A stretch of DNA of 64,000 bases from CAYVTV01 sp964526475. Its GTDB lineage: Bacteria > Bacteroidota > Bacteroidia > Bacteroidales > GCA-2748055. The position numbers and the translations under genes are program-made. Below, piece by piece: positions 46,401-54,484 of the stretch (positions are counted from its first letter, which is position 1; each line of letters starts with the position of its first letter). The DNA lies in the NCBI GenBank assembly GCA_964526475.1, contig CAZGKF010000006.1, forward strand, positions 1-64,000. Reading direction: 5' to 3'. Under the pieces are notes generated by a model. The model made no database searches and was not told the DNA's origin. It saw nothing but the letters and a program-made list of their open reading frames with translations.

Positions 46401-46828
46401 CCTTTACCCTTTTAAAGAACTTATCGGTTTCTGTTTATTTACGCGCTGATCTGGGACATATGGGTGCATTACCGCAAGCAATACACTCGGGTAGTAATAC
46501 CTACCACGTACTTAACACTCGGGCAGTTCCTTATTGGACAAAAGATAATCAGGAATCTGTTTGGGCTCGTTTGAATGTTATCAATAGTGTATATGATGGG
46601 GGATATAATGTATATTTTTCTCGTTCATTTGTAAGAATACAGGATTTAAGCTTAACCTATTCATTGCCTCAGGAAATTTGTAAGCGAATGAAACTTAGTG
46701 ATCTTCAAATATTTACTTCTGTTAGAAATCTATACACTTTTGACAAATGGGAAGATTTTGATCCTGAAACTGATTATAGAACTCCTATGCCCAGAACTTA
46801 TACATTTGGGCTAAATATTGAATTATAA
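43451..46828 (+). CDS. SusC/RagA-type TonB-dependent receptor with STN signalling domain
   Basis: A 1125-residue outer-membrane oligosaccharide importer. A long signal (LLTMKLMAIILTITVFQTVG, cleaved after VYSQ) is followed by an STN domain (45-110; VPIKNVLQEIENSSEFKF) that contacts the FecR anti-sigma factor. A carboxypeptidase-regulatory domain (120-205; GISGxV..GEALPGVNVVVKGT-type) comes next. The plug begins near 215 (VVAIGYGIVKRSDLTGSV, with SIRGVNSL-like and DVLKDASSAAIYGAKAASGV, the SusC signature). The 22-strand barrel ends MPRTYTFGLNIEL. It is followed after 30 bases by its SusD partner. Its substrate is presumably the sulfated glycan handled by the downstream enzymes. Confidence 0.96.
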   Translation: MKKKSTISLSNFLQKNKKLLLTMKLMAIILTITVFQTVGSVYSQNTTFNFQLKNVPIKNVLQEIENSSEFKFLYRSEFLNVNRKVDIFANNERVETILESMFNSPDITYRIFEDNLIVITNKRMMQMQPRIISGIVNHASTGEALPGVNVVVKGTTIGTITDINGNFRLEVPADAMALLFSFVGMKSQEIIIEDRTIINIQMEEDIVGIEEVVAIGYGIVKRSDLTGSVTRIDSDTYESQAKTQVTDMLAGTVAGLYMQQGSSASGIAPSMEIRGVNSLLAKSNPLIVIDGVIFNGNIENINPNDISTIDVLKDASSAAIYGAKAASGVIIITTSKGQGPPKIGFKTTFGISETTRDIKPFDKNGYLDFRRDLLRESSPKEDYYYFNPNELPGSISIDEWRNYSANPAEDNTMEWLSRLSFWPIEMQNYIEGNTVDWYNKVMQKGIRQTYDINASGGSNDMSYYFSLGHTNNEGIIFGDKYSIFRARLNFDVKVADFINVGLNTQFSNKEEDEIPANLSHMYAVSPYGSNYNDDGTLKLYPHDYTPARNPFLDDYYSDYYYKENSLFSSLYAQLKLPFNISYRLSYQPRFDFVQYLNFRETAHTPAFGTRINTNTYEWIIDNLVKWNKNIGVHNFDLTLLYSAEKNQNWRSVLENTNFMPNEILSYHAISLGSFPFVNSNDMYHTGDAALARLNYTLLDKYLFTASIRRDGFSAFGKSNPRANFPSLAFAWKLHEEDFFNLNWVSQAKLRISWGINGNRDIGIYSALSRMKPSYYYDGSSVAIGIIADNLENHDLRWEKTYSTNFGCDLSFLQNRINLSADYYISTTKDLLMNRSLPIITGFEDMAVNLGEMANHGFEMTLNSVNVSTQKLNWKTNFVFYYNRNEIKKLYGDQGTYIIKGETLTGELPDYSNKWFPGHPLDAVWDYKVQGVWQLDEATDAANVNLKPGDYKVIDLNGDGLYTETEDKQFIGYSKPRYNFGLRNTFTLLKNLSVSVYLRADLGHMGALPQAIHSGSNTYHVLNTRAVPYWTKDNQESVWARLNVINSVYDGGYNVYFSRSFVRIQDLSLTYSLPQEICKRMKLSDLQIFTSVRNLYTFDKWEDFDPETDYRTPMPRTYTFGLNIEL

Positions 46829-46858
46829 TATTAAGATAATCTGATAAAATAAGAAATT

Positions 46859-48643
46859 ATGAAATCAAAAATATATATTACAACGTGGATTTTTGCAATT
46901 TTTGTTTTGTTCCAGAATTCTTGTTCCGAGAACTGGTTAGATCCCAATCCTCTTTCTTTTTATGCTCCGGAGAATATTTTTGTAGATAAAGAAGGTTTTG
47001 ATGCGCTAATAGTGACTATGAGAAAGAGCCTCTTACAGGAGAATCATGGTGGTCATCGTGCACTGACAGTTAATGAAACTAGTTTGTCAGATTTAGGTGT
47101 TCCCGGGACTATGAGTAACCAGGTAGCTAAAGATTTGGACATTATGTTAACACCTGTTGAAAATAGCCTGGAAAATTATACCAAGCTGTTCAATATAAGC
47201 TATTTAGAAATAAAAAACACAAATACTTTAATCTCTAAGATCGATTTAATATCCTGGGAATCAGAGTTGGAAAGAAATGAATTATTAGCTGAAGCATATT
47301 TTTTCAGATCATATTGGTATTATCGATTGATACATGCATTTGGTGATGTACCATTTATAGGTCAGGAAATTTCATCTCCCAAGCTAGATTTCTATACGCA
47401 TTCCAGAGGTGCAATACTTAAAAAAATTATTTCTGATATGGAATTCGCTGTAGAATGGCTTCCTGTTAATGCAGTTATAGGGGCAGCGACAAAAGGAGCG
47501 GGGGATCATTTGCTTACAAAGCTATATCTTGCTAATTCTGATTTTGATAAAGCTATAGAGTCTGCCACCAGGGTAATTGGGGGAGGAAAATATTCTTTAA
47601 TGAAAAACCGGTTTGGTATTGTAGCCAACGATCCAATTCGTAATGTTATATGGGATTTATTTCGACCGGAGAATATTTCTATTCCCCAGAATACTGAAAC
47701 TATATTAGCGGCTATTGATCGCTATGAAGCTCCTTCAGATGCCAAAACCATCGGATGCAGGAAACCTGCACAATATGGAATGAATTGGTGGGGGGTAAGA
47801 GTTTTAGATAGTCAAGGGAAACCAGGGACAATGCTTAATCCTATCACTCCCATGAGAGATTCATTGCTTGCGGGTAATACTCACTGCCGTTTTAATCCTT
47901 TTTATAAATTTGATATTTGGAATGATGGCACATATACCTGGGAGAATACTACTGATTTGAGAAGAAGTGATATTTGCTGGATTGATCCATGGGAGTTGCG
48001 GTATAACCGTCCACAATCAGTGGATTTTAATAAACCAATAAATTGGCAATATTACGGATCAGCAACTGATACTTTTCAATGGTATACATCCTGGCCTTAT
48101 TATAAGTGTTTATATCCTGCTCAGGAAAGTGCAAATAAAAATGGAGGAAATGGTGATCATTATGTTTTCCGGTTAGCAGAAACATATCTGTTAAGAGCTG
48201 AAGCTTATTTTTGGAAAAATGATCTGATTAATGCAGCAAATGATATTAATCAAGTTAGAGAACGAGCGAATGCTATACCTGTTTTAGCTAATGAAGTAAC
48301 CATTGATTATATCATGGATGAGCGTGCCAGGGAACTAGCAACTGAAGAACCAAGAAATAATGAGTTAACCAGGGTTTCCTATATAATGGCAGAAAATCAA
48401 ATTGGTGGCTATAACATGGAAGACTTTAGTGTGGAGAATTATCTTTACGACAGGATAATAAGCAGGAACCTATTTTACAGAACAAATTATTTCTATAATG
48501 GCACTTATAGGATATCTCCTTATCATGTACTCTGGCCAATACCAAATACTGTTATTACAGCAAATACAATGGGTGTTATCAATCAAAATCAAGGTTATTT
48601 CGGCACAGAGAAAAATGTGCCTCCTCTTGAGGTCATAGAATAA
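46859..48643 (+). CDS. SusD/RagB-type surface glycan-binding lipoprotein
   Basis: A 594-residue lipoprotein with the signal MKSKIYITTWIFAIFVLFQN ending at lipobox Cys22 (QNSCSENWLD). The SusD fold is shown by LLAEAYFFRSYWYYRLIHAF with GDVPFI, the TPR-like helices, FRLAETYLLRAEAYFWKNDL, AANDINQVRERANAIP, DYIMDERARELATEE and a C-terminal PIP-type ending (HVLWPIPNTVI). It forms the lid over the SusC pore and captures the oligosaccharide. It lies 30 bases after susC in the same operon. Confidence 0.95.
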   Translation: MKSKIYITTWIFAIFVLFQNSCSENWLDPNPLSFYAPENIFVDKEGFDALIVTMRKSLLQENHGGHRALTVNETSLSDLGVPGTMSNQVAKDLDIMLTPVENSLENYTKLFNISYLEIKNTNTLISKIDLISWESELERNELLAEAYFFRSYWYYRLIHAFGDVPFIGQEISSPKLDFYTHSRGAILKKIISDMEFAVEWLPVNAVIGAATKGAGDHLLTKLYLANSDFDKAIESATRVIGGGKYSLMKNRFGIVANDPIRNVIWDLFRPENISIPQNTETILAAIDRYEAPSDAKTIGCRKPAQYGMNWWGVRVLDSQGKPGTMLNPITPMRDSLLAGNTHCRFNPFYKFDIWNDGTYTWENTTDLRRSDICWIDPWELRYNRPQSVDFNKPINWQYYGSATDTFQWYTSWPYYKCLYPAQESANKNGGNGDHYVFRLAETYLLRAEAYFWKNDLINAANDINQVRERANAIPVLANEVTIDYIMDERARELATEEPRNNELTRVSYIMAENQIGGYNMEDFSVENYLYDRIISRNLFYRTNYFYNGTYRISPYHVLWPIPNTVITANTMGVINQNQGYFGTEKNVPPLEVIE

Positions 48644-48838
48644 TAAAGATAAGACAGGTTGCAGGTTTGATGGTTCGGATTGAATTTTTTATATATACTT
48701 AAAAAAGTAAAATAATAATCAGTTATAAAAACAATTTGGTTTTTTTAGGTTATAATAAAAATTTAAAAAACGTTTTTTAGAATCATCATTAATGCAGACG
48801 TTCTTAGTTTAAATTTTTAATTAATAAATATATACAAA

Positions 48839-50689
48839 ATGAAAAAGCAATTAAATCTGACTTTTTTAATAATTGCATTAGCAATTTCACTAATTATTAG
48901 TTCTTCTGGGTGTAATGCGGCTGAGAATCAAAATTTTTCAAGTCATGATATTTCGATAAAAGTAGAAAAGCAAGGGAAAATTTTATTACTTAGTGGGGTT
49001 GTTCCTCGGGGAGTTCATGAGGTTGAGTTAAGAATAGACAGCGACCGTAATAAAAAGATATCTCATGTGAAAGAGGTATCTCCAAATAATCCCAATCAGG
49101 AAATAAATCAAAGACCAGGGAACATTTATTATCCGGTAGTAGATATAATCTTGGAAAGGGGCATGGAAGGCATGGCAGGTTTTTCAAATTGCAACAATGA
49201 TGATTCCTGCATTATTAATGGTCCTTTTTATAAACGGAAACAGCTTGTTCAGCCATGGTTAAGTATTCATGGAAATGTTTTAAAAGGCTGGGAGAATTCT
49301 TTTTTCATTAACACCAGTTCCTGTCAACTTAATACATTTTATATAAAAAAGCAATATCCTTTAGCTACCAGACAGCTAGATATTAAAATTGAATTGCTCT
49401 CTGAACATTGGGAAGGAACAATTTCAGTTTACGATGTAACTAATAAAAAAGAGATGTTGTTCAGTGGTGAAATTCTCTCAGGAGAATATTCTCCGCCTTA
49501 TTATTTTGAAAGCGGTTTAGATAGGGATCGTCTTTTAAAAGCACTTGAAGGATGTGTAGGTTATACCAAGCGCAGCCAGGTGAAAGATCCCTGCTTTCCT
49601 ACCAACGGAGGACTATTTTTATTTTATGATCTGGATGCTAAGCTTTATAGAAGTGATTATTGGATTTGGGGTTGGGGGCCAAGTGTTGCTATGCTTTTAA
49701 GGGCTTCTGACATTCTCACAGACCAGAAAATTGAATTGGTTCAGTCTGCAAAGGAAATTGGAGAAGCAAGTCTAAGGTTCTTATGGAAACAACCGGGATC
49801 ACTCGAAAATGATATAATGATTAGCCTTTGGGGGCGTGGTTTGCAATACAAGGATGGATACGGGGGAATATTATGCTTGGCCGACGCACTCTTTTTAGCC
49901 GGATGGGCATGGGTTCCACTTTATGAATATACGGGAGAGAAAAAATACCTGGATATTACAGCCCATCATTGCCAGGTTGCAGATGAGTTACTAAAGGAAT
50001 GGATTATTATTCCTCACAATTATCATTTTGATGAACAAAGATGGGGTGACTGGACGATTGATGAAACTGGTTTTGGAGTGGAAGGATATGCTGAGATTTT
50101 CAGAATTACTCCGGAAAAAGCATACCAGGATGGTGGTCGCATATATATTGACAGACATCTTGATTTGTTTGAAAGACCAGATGGATTATGGAACAGACAT
50201 TATTCTTTTACTGATTCTATAATAACTCCAACTGGTCATATAACCCGCAGTTTAGGATGGGCCATGGAGGGATTACTGGCCGCACATCGTCTTCTGCCCG
50301 AAGAAGGATATCTTGATAAAGCAAAAAAAATGGCAAAACATTTGCTGGATTTCCAGAGACCTGAAGGTTACTGGACATTTTCATTCAGCAAACCCGTCCC
50401 GGAAGTTGGAATTTCTGAAAAAGGCACTGCTTTGTGGAGTTATTTGTTGTATGAATTATATGCGGCAACTGGAGAAAAAGTATACCTTGATGCAGCCAGA
50501 AAAGCACTTAAATGGTGCATGAGTGTTCAATACGACGGAAGTGACCCTGAAGCCTTTGGCAGTGTAGTAGGAAACACAGCCCAATCTGCTGTTGGATATC
50601 GGGCATGGTACAATGTTTCCTGCACTTACACGACTGCTTTTATGGGGTTGGCAATTCTTCAAGAGTTGTCTTTAAAGGATGTTAAATAA
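48839..50689 (+). CDS. Six-hairpin (alpha/alpha)6-barrel lipoprotein, putative glycoside hydrolase or lyase
   Basis: A 616-residue lipoprotein (lipobox SSSGC near residue 25). Residues 30-235 form a beta-sandwich-rich part without a family that I recognise (Cys-rich FSNCNNDDSCIINGP). Residues 240-610 show the helical-hairpin repeats of six-hairpin glycosidases: DYWIWGWGPSVAMLLRASDI, GGILCLADALFLAGWAWVPL, TRSLGWAMEGLLAAHRLLP, RPEGYWTFSFSKPV, and LWSYLLYELYAATGEK. The arrangement recalls GH88/GH105 unsaturated-uronyl hydrolases but the match is not close enough to name a family. It lies between susD and a sulfatase in the locus, so it probably cleaves the sulfated polysaccharide substrate. Confidence 0.8.
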   Translation: MKKQLNLTFLIIALAISLIISSSGCNAAENQNFSSHDISIKVEKQGKILLLSGVVPRGVHEVELRIDSDRNKKISHVKEVSPNNPNQEINQRPGNIYYPVVDIILERGMEGMAGFSNCNNDDSCIINGPFYKRKQLVQPWLSIHGNVLKGWENSFFINTSSCQLNTFYIKKQYPLATRQLDIKIELLSEHWEGTISVYDVTNKKEMLFSGEILSGEYSPPYYFESGLDRDRLLKALEGCVGYTKRSQVKDPCFPTNGGLFLFYDLDAKLYRSDYWIWGWGPSVAMLLRASDILTDQKIELVQSAKEIGEASLRFLWKQPGSLENDIMISLWGRGLQYKDGYGGILCLADALFLAGWAWVPLYEYTGEKKYLDITAHHCQVADELLKEWIIIPHNYHFDEQRWGDWTIDETGFGVEGYAEIFRITPEKAYQDGGRIYIDRHLDLFERPDGLWNRHYSFTDSIITPTGHITRSLGWAMEGLLAAHRLLPEEGYLDKAKKMAKHLLDFQRPEGYWTFSFSKPVPEVGISEKGTALWSYLLYELYAATGEKVYLDAARKALKWCMSVQYDGSDPEAFGSVVGNTAQSAVGYRAWYNVSCTYTTAFMGLAILQELSLKDVK

Positions 50690-50704
50690 TATAATGCTAT
50701 CCGT

Positions 50705-52096
50705 ATGAAGTTATTCAGATTATTTTTTGCGTTGATATTTGTCATGCTTTTTGATAAAGGCCGCTCTCTGTTAGCACAAAAACCTAATATAATAATTATA
50801 ATAGCCGATGATCTTGGATATGGAGAGTTGGGGTGTTATGGGAGTAAGGATATTAAATCACCAAATATTGACCGACTTGCCAATGAAGGAGTCAGACTCA
50901 CAAATTTTTATGCAAATTCTGCTGAATGCACACCCACAAGAGTAGCTATTCTTACAGGAAAATACCAGCAACGGGTAGGAGGCCTTGAATGCGCTATAGG
51001 TATGGGGAATATTGGGAGATATGATGAAGCAATATGGCTGGCTGCACAAAAAGAATTAGGTTTACCGTCTGATTACTCAACCCTTACTAAAGAATTGAAA
51101 ATATCTGGTTATAATACGGCAAATATAGGCAAGTGGCACCTGGGGTATGAAGAAAAGTTCAGGCCAGTTAATCATTTCTTTGATTATTCTTTAGGCCCGC
51201 TTGGTTATGGAGGTGATTATTTCTATCATGTAGAACAATTCCCCTTTGAGTTAGCAGGATTTACAGGTGCGCACACTTTGGCAAGGAATGGAAAAGAAAT
51301 TTTTCGTCCTGGTTATTATAGTACACATCTTTTTACAGATGAAGCAAAAGCATGGATAAACAAACAAAGCAGTAACAAGCCATTTTTTCTTTTTCTCACA
51401 TATACAGCACCTCATTTTCCTTATCAGGGTTCAGAGGATTATAATAAAGATGTTGCATGGAAAATGCAAAATCGTGAAACTTACGTTAACATGGTAACTG
51501 AAATGGACAGAGGTATTGGGGAAATTGTTGAAATACTTGAAAGAAAAAATCTCGACCAGAATACAATAGTTGTTTTTATCAGTGACAATGGAGGAATCCC
51601 CGCTGCTGATAATGGAATTTTCAGAGGGCATAAAGGACTGCTCTATGAAGGAGGAATTCGGGTTCCATGCATAATCCGATGGCCTGGAAAAATTGCAAAG
51701 AATACCGTTTCTGATCAAATGGCAATAGGTTTTGACCTGACTTATTCTTCTTTGGTTTATGCTGGGGCTGACACAGATGAACTTTTAATGGACGGATTTG
51801 ACATAATTAACCATGTAGTAAACAAAAGAAATAATATAAACAGGACTTTATATTGGAGATATAAGAGAGAAAACTTTATACGTAAAGCAATCCGGGAGGG
51901 TGATATGAAATATTTAATTGAATATTCAGATAATAAAGAGGTTTATAGAAACCTGTTCAACATAAAAATGGATCCAACTGAGTCAAGAAATCTTACAGAC
52001 TCTTTACCTGATTTGGTTGAAACTTTACATAAGAAAATTATTGAATGGGAAAAAATGGTTGAATCACCAAGATTGGCAGATTTTAATAAGAACTAA
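50705..52096 (+). CDS. Formylglycine-dependent sulfatase of the polysaccharide locus
   Basis: A 463-residue S1 sulfatase. The signal peptide MKLFRLFFALIFVMLFDKGR ends near LLAQ. NIIIIIADDLGYGELGCYG brings the metal Asp pair (35-36). CTPTR at 75-79 is the C-x-P-x-R activation motif. IGKWHLG, FISDNGG and FRGHKGLLYEGGIRVP complete the active site. It follows the barrel lipoprotein by 15 bases and is the last intact gene of the locus. The presence of a sulfatase here means the glycan imported by this SusCD pair is sulfated, for example a marine or host-type polysaccharide. Confidence 0.93.
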   Translation: MKLFRLFFALIFVMLFDKGRSLLAQKPNIIIIIADDLGYGELGCYGSKDIKSPNIDRLANEGVRLTNFYANSAECTPTRVAILTGKYQQRVGGLECAIGMGNIGRYDEAIWLAAQKELGLPSDYSTLTKELKISGYNTANIGKWHLGYEEKFRPVNHFFDYSLGPLGYGGDYFYHVEQFPFELAGFTGAHTLARNGKEIFRPGYYSTHLFTDEAKAWINKQSSNKPFFLFLTYTAPHFPYQGSEDYNKDVAWKMQNRETYVNMVTEMDRGIGEIVEILERKNLDQNTIVVFISDNGGIPAADNGIFRGHKGLLYEGGIRVPCIIRWPGKIAKNTVSDQMAIGFDLTYSSLVYAGADTDELLMDGFDIINHVVNKRNNINRTLYWRYKRENFIRKAIREGDMKYLIEYSDNKEVYRNLFNIKMDPTESRNLTDSLPDLVETLHKKIIEWEKMVESPRLADFNKN

Positions 52097-52119
52097 TTAT
52101 TTGAGTTTTCCCGTTATTA

Positions 52120-52659
52120 TTGCTGAGTTTTAGGGAAATATCTATATTAATAGACGATTGTAAAGAAGAAGAACTAAGAGCTCTGGCAAAGTATATTTAT
52201 TTAAAACTTGGATTGGAAGATGAAAAACCGAAAGATTTTCTGGCAAAGGAAAATGTTTATCTTAACGAAAATATTAAATTACGTCCTGATACTATAATTA
52301 CCGGTCTGTCTGTTCCCTGGGGGCTTGCTTTCCTGCCCGACGGAGATATGCTGGTAAATGAAAGGGATGGGAAAATGCTCCGGTACAATAGAAATGGAGA
52401 CCTCCTTGCTTAAATTAAGGGTTTACCTGATATACATCCACGGGGACAGGGAGGATTGATGGATATAAGGCTTCATCCTGATTACCAGTCTAATGGATGG
52501 ATATATTTTGCATATTCTTACAGAACCAGAAAGCCTGATGATGGCTGGAATACTGCATTAATGAGGGCGAAACTGAAAGATAATACCCTGATTGAAAAGC
52601 AACTACTTTTTGAAGCAATACCTGGAAGTGTTCGTGGACAGCTTACTTTCCCGGGATGA
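52120..52659 (+). pseudogene. PQQ-type sugar (glucose/sorbosone) dehydrogenase, nonsense-interrupted and 3' truncated
   Basis: From 52276 the reading LRPDTIITGLSVPWGLAFLP and DGDMLVNERDGKMLRYN is the first blade of a soluble PQQ glucose/sorbosone dehydrogenase-type propeller. A TAA at 52411-52413 stops it after GDLLA, but the same frame resumes IKGLPDIHPRGQGGLMDIRL and HPDYQSNGWIYFAYS, exactly the next family motifs, until 52659. The remaining 250 or so residues are absent, cut where the convergent hemolysin III gene ends. The first 40 residues (EEELRALAKYIYLKL) look like the tail of a cytochrome-c-like domain. A broken gene beside the sulfatase. Confidence 0.75.
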
Positions 52660-53299
52660 CATGAAAGAAGATAGCAAAGAAATGTGAAATACTTCCTGCT
52701 ATAACTAACAAGTGCCATACCAGATGATGATAACGGAATTTCCCCTTTGCATAGAAAAATACTCCAAGGGAATAGCAAAATCCACCGGTCAGTATCCAGA
52801 TGATCCCCATCATAGACAATGATCTGGAAATGGGTATGATTGCAACGATAAAAAGCCAGCCCATGATTACATATATGGCAACAAATAAATAATTTACTCT
52901 CCTGTCAGGTTTGGACAGACGAGTAAAGGTAAGTATGATCCCTGTTATCGCAATTGCCCATTCAATTCCAAAAAGTATCCATCCGAGCGTGCCTCTGAGA
53001 GCCACAAGTGTTAAGGGAGTGTAGGTGCCGGCAATAAGCAGGAAAATAGCTATCCGGTCTATGGTTAAAAATAAAGTTTGAGTTTTCCCCTCTTTAAGTG
53101 CATGTAAAAGTCCTGAAGAAAGATACAGAACTACCATTGTTGCACCGAAAACAGATGTGGTTACTATATGCCACACATCACCTCTTATGGAGGAATACAC
53201 GATCATCAGCACAAGCCCTGCTGTAGCTAGTACAGCGCCTGCAAGATGCGACAAGGCATTGGCGAGTTCCTCGGATTTGGTGTATCTGGTATTTTTCAA
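52643..53299 (-). CDS. trhA: Hemolysin III / PAQR-family membrane protein
   Basis: A 218-residue inner-membrane protein with seven helices. The family signatures are EELANALSHLAGAVLATAGL (conserved Glu and His), YLSSGLLHAL, IDRIAIFLLIAGTYTP and HHLVWHLLVIAGSISHF, giving the metal-binding Ser/Asp/His set of PAQR/YqfA proteins. Roles in lipid homeostasis and membrane fluidity are known for relatives; haemolysis is a historical name. The start is TTG 53299, since no in-frame ATG lies near the family N-terminus (KNTRYTKSEE). Its 3' end overlaps the broken dehydrogenase by 17 bases. Confidence 0.9.
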   Translation of the reverse strand: MKNTRYTKSEELANALSHLAGAVLATAGLVLMIVYSSIRGDVWHIVTTSVFGATMVVLYLSSGLLHALKEGKTQTLFLTIDRIAIFLLIAGTYTPLTLVALRGTLGWILFGIEWAIAITGIILTFTRLSKPDRRVNYLFVAIYVIMGWLFIVAIIPISRSLSMMGIIWILTGGFCYSLGVFFYAKGKFRYHHLVWHLLVIAGSISHFFAIFFHVIPGK

Positions 53300-53309
53300 C
53301 TCAAGTATT

Positions 53310-53411
53310 TTAGAGCATTTTAACGACTACTTCGGGAGGTATTTCATCAGGTACATTCTTTATTGCTTCGGGAAAAACAGCAATGTTGGTTTTACTCATT
53401 TTCCTACCCAT
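53310..53411 (-). CDS. Possible small peptide upstream of hemolysin III gene
   Basis: A 33-codon reading, MGRKMSKTNIAVFPEAIKNV then PDEIPPEVVVKML, fills the gap between the hemolysin III gene and the next gene upstream. It has coding-like composition (Pro/Glu/Val rich, few rare codons) and its stop lies 10 bases before the hemolysin TTG in another frame. I recognise no family. It could be a leader peptide, a small protein or a relic. Confidence 0.2.
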   Translation of the reverse strand: MGRKMSKTNIAVFPEAIKNVPDEIPPEVVVKML

Positions 53412-53438
53412 TTCAATTATTTTTTGTGCAATTTTAAT

Positions 53439-54041
53439 TTATCCACCCTTAAGTTTTTTCATTTCATTAAAATGATCTACTACCATCTTTTCCATCTTTT
53501 CACGATTACTTTTCCGGTAGGCCTCAAATTCTTCCTTTATTCCGGTTATTTCTTTTCGGGTTTGACGGGTGATAATACTGTTTCTTTTATATAACAACAT
53601 GAGCATGACCAATAATGCACTTAAGCCTAAAACTATACCCCACATGATGGTGTTATAAAGGATCTTATTCATCGGGATACCGAAGAAAACAAGATTATCA
53701 CGATTCTCAACTGCATCGTCAAGCTCTTCACGGGTTTTTCCCAGGAGGGAGTTGAGGGAATCTTTTTCTTTTTTAATTGTTTCAGCTCTTTTCTCCAGAT
53801 CAATAATCTCTTTCTTTGCGGCTGCTAAGGAATCAAGGGTGTTCTTTTTCATCTTAAGGAATATGTCCTCACGGATGGCCCTGAAATTATTATATATATT
53901 GGTGCGCTGTTGTAAATACTCCATTTGCTCTTCCATAGTGCCGGTGCTCATAACATCAGGTGTTCTGGGTTGATCCTGGGCAAAAAGGTGAAAGACAAAT
54001 AAGGTGGATGTGATGATAAGTAAAGCTGCTTTTGTTTTCAT
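53439..54041 (-). CDS. Exported coiled-coil protein with one membrane helix
   Basis: A 200-residue Bacteroidota-type protein of unknown role. The signal peptide ends HLFAQ. The periplasmic part is a coiled coil (TLDSLAAAKKEIIDLEKRAE, KEKDSLNSLLGKTREELDDA). A single membrane helix lies near residues 125-150 (IMWGIVLGLSALLVMLMLLY) and a charged cytoplasmic helix follows (KEITGIKEEFEAYRKSNREK). Homologues are often mislabelled as tRNA methyltransferases; nothing of that fold is present here. The topology suggests a structural or signalling link across the inner membrane. Confidence 0.8.
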   Translation of the reverse strand: MKTKAALLIITSTLFVFHLFAQDQPRTPDVMSTGTMEEQMEYLQQRTNIYNNFRAIREDIFLKMKKNTLDSLAAAKKEIIDLEKRAETIKKEKDSLNSLLGKTREELDDAVENRDNLVFFGIPMNKILYNTIMWGIVLGLSALLVMLMLLYKRNSIITRQTRKEITGIKEEFEAYRKSNREKMEKMVVDHFNEMKKLKGG

Positions 54042-54484
54042 TTGAGGCGAATTAATTATTCAAAGATAACAAGTTATTATGAAAATATCAGGATGAATTT
54101 GTTAATGAGAACGGATATAAACCTTATGGTATTGTAGAGCATACGTTTTAATTAAAAGTAAGTTTCCTTAAGTTAACGCCTATGCCCCAAGGGGGAGAAC
54201 CAATCAAAGGCTCTGCTTCCATATATATGTGTTCAGAATTTTATTGATAATGTGAATAATAAAATAGATGTAACTGTTATTCAACTGCTTAAAAGTCCCC
54301 CTCCTTGCTCCGCTGAAGCTTCGCGAAGGCGAGTGGGGGATTTAGGGGTATGAATGAATTAATAAAAAAGCTTTGTTGATATTGAACATGTAATCGATGA
54401 GATGCCAATATTCCATAGTTTGATATTACTGATAATCTCAGGTTGAAAAAAATATAAAAACCAGAGAGAAAAAAAGGAAGCTAA
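54042..54484. other. Intergenic region with repeat-like element
   Basis: About 440 bases. A short coding-like stretch near 54093-54154 (DEFVNENGYKPYGIVEHTF before a stop) may be the end of a lost gene. A GC-rich repeat-like element occupies 54291-54350 (listed separately). GCCCCAAGGGGGAG at about 54182-54196 may be a related fragment. Otherwise the DNA is AT-rich with nothing recognised. Confidence 0.4.
54291..54350. repeat. GC-rich hairpin-like dispersed-repeat element
   Basis: The segment runs AAAAGTCCCCCTCCTT, then CTCCGCTGAAGCTTCGCGAA, then GGCGAGTGGGGGATTTAGGG. The ends (AAGTCCCCC and GGGGGATTT) are imperfectly complementary, and CTTCGCGAAG in the middle is a perfect palindrome. Its base composition stands out from the AT-rich surroundings. 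I recall similar CCCCCTCC...GGGGGATTTAGGGG blocks as dispersed repeats in bacterial genomes; copy number here is unknown. Confidence 0.45.
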
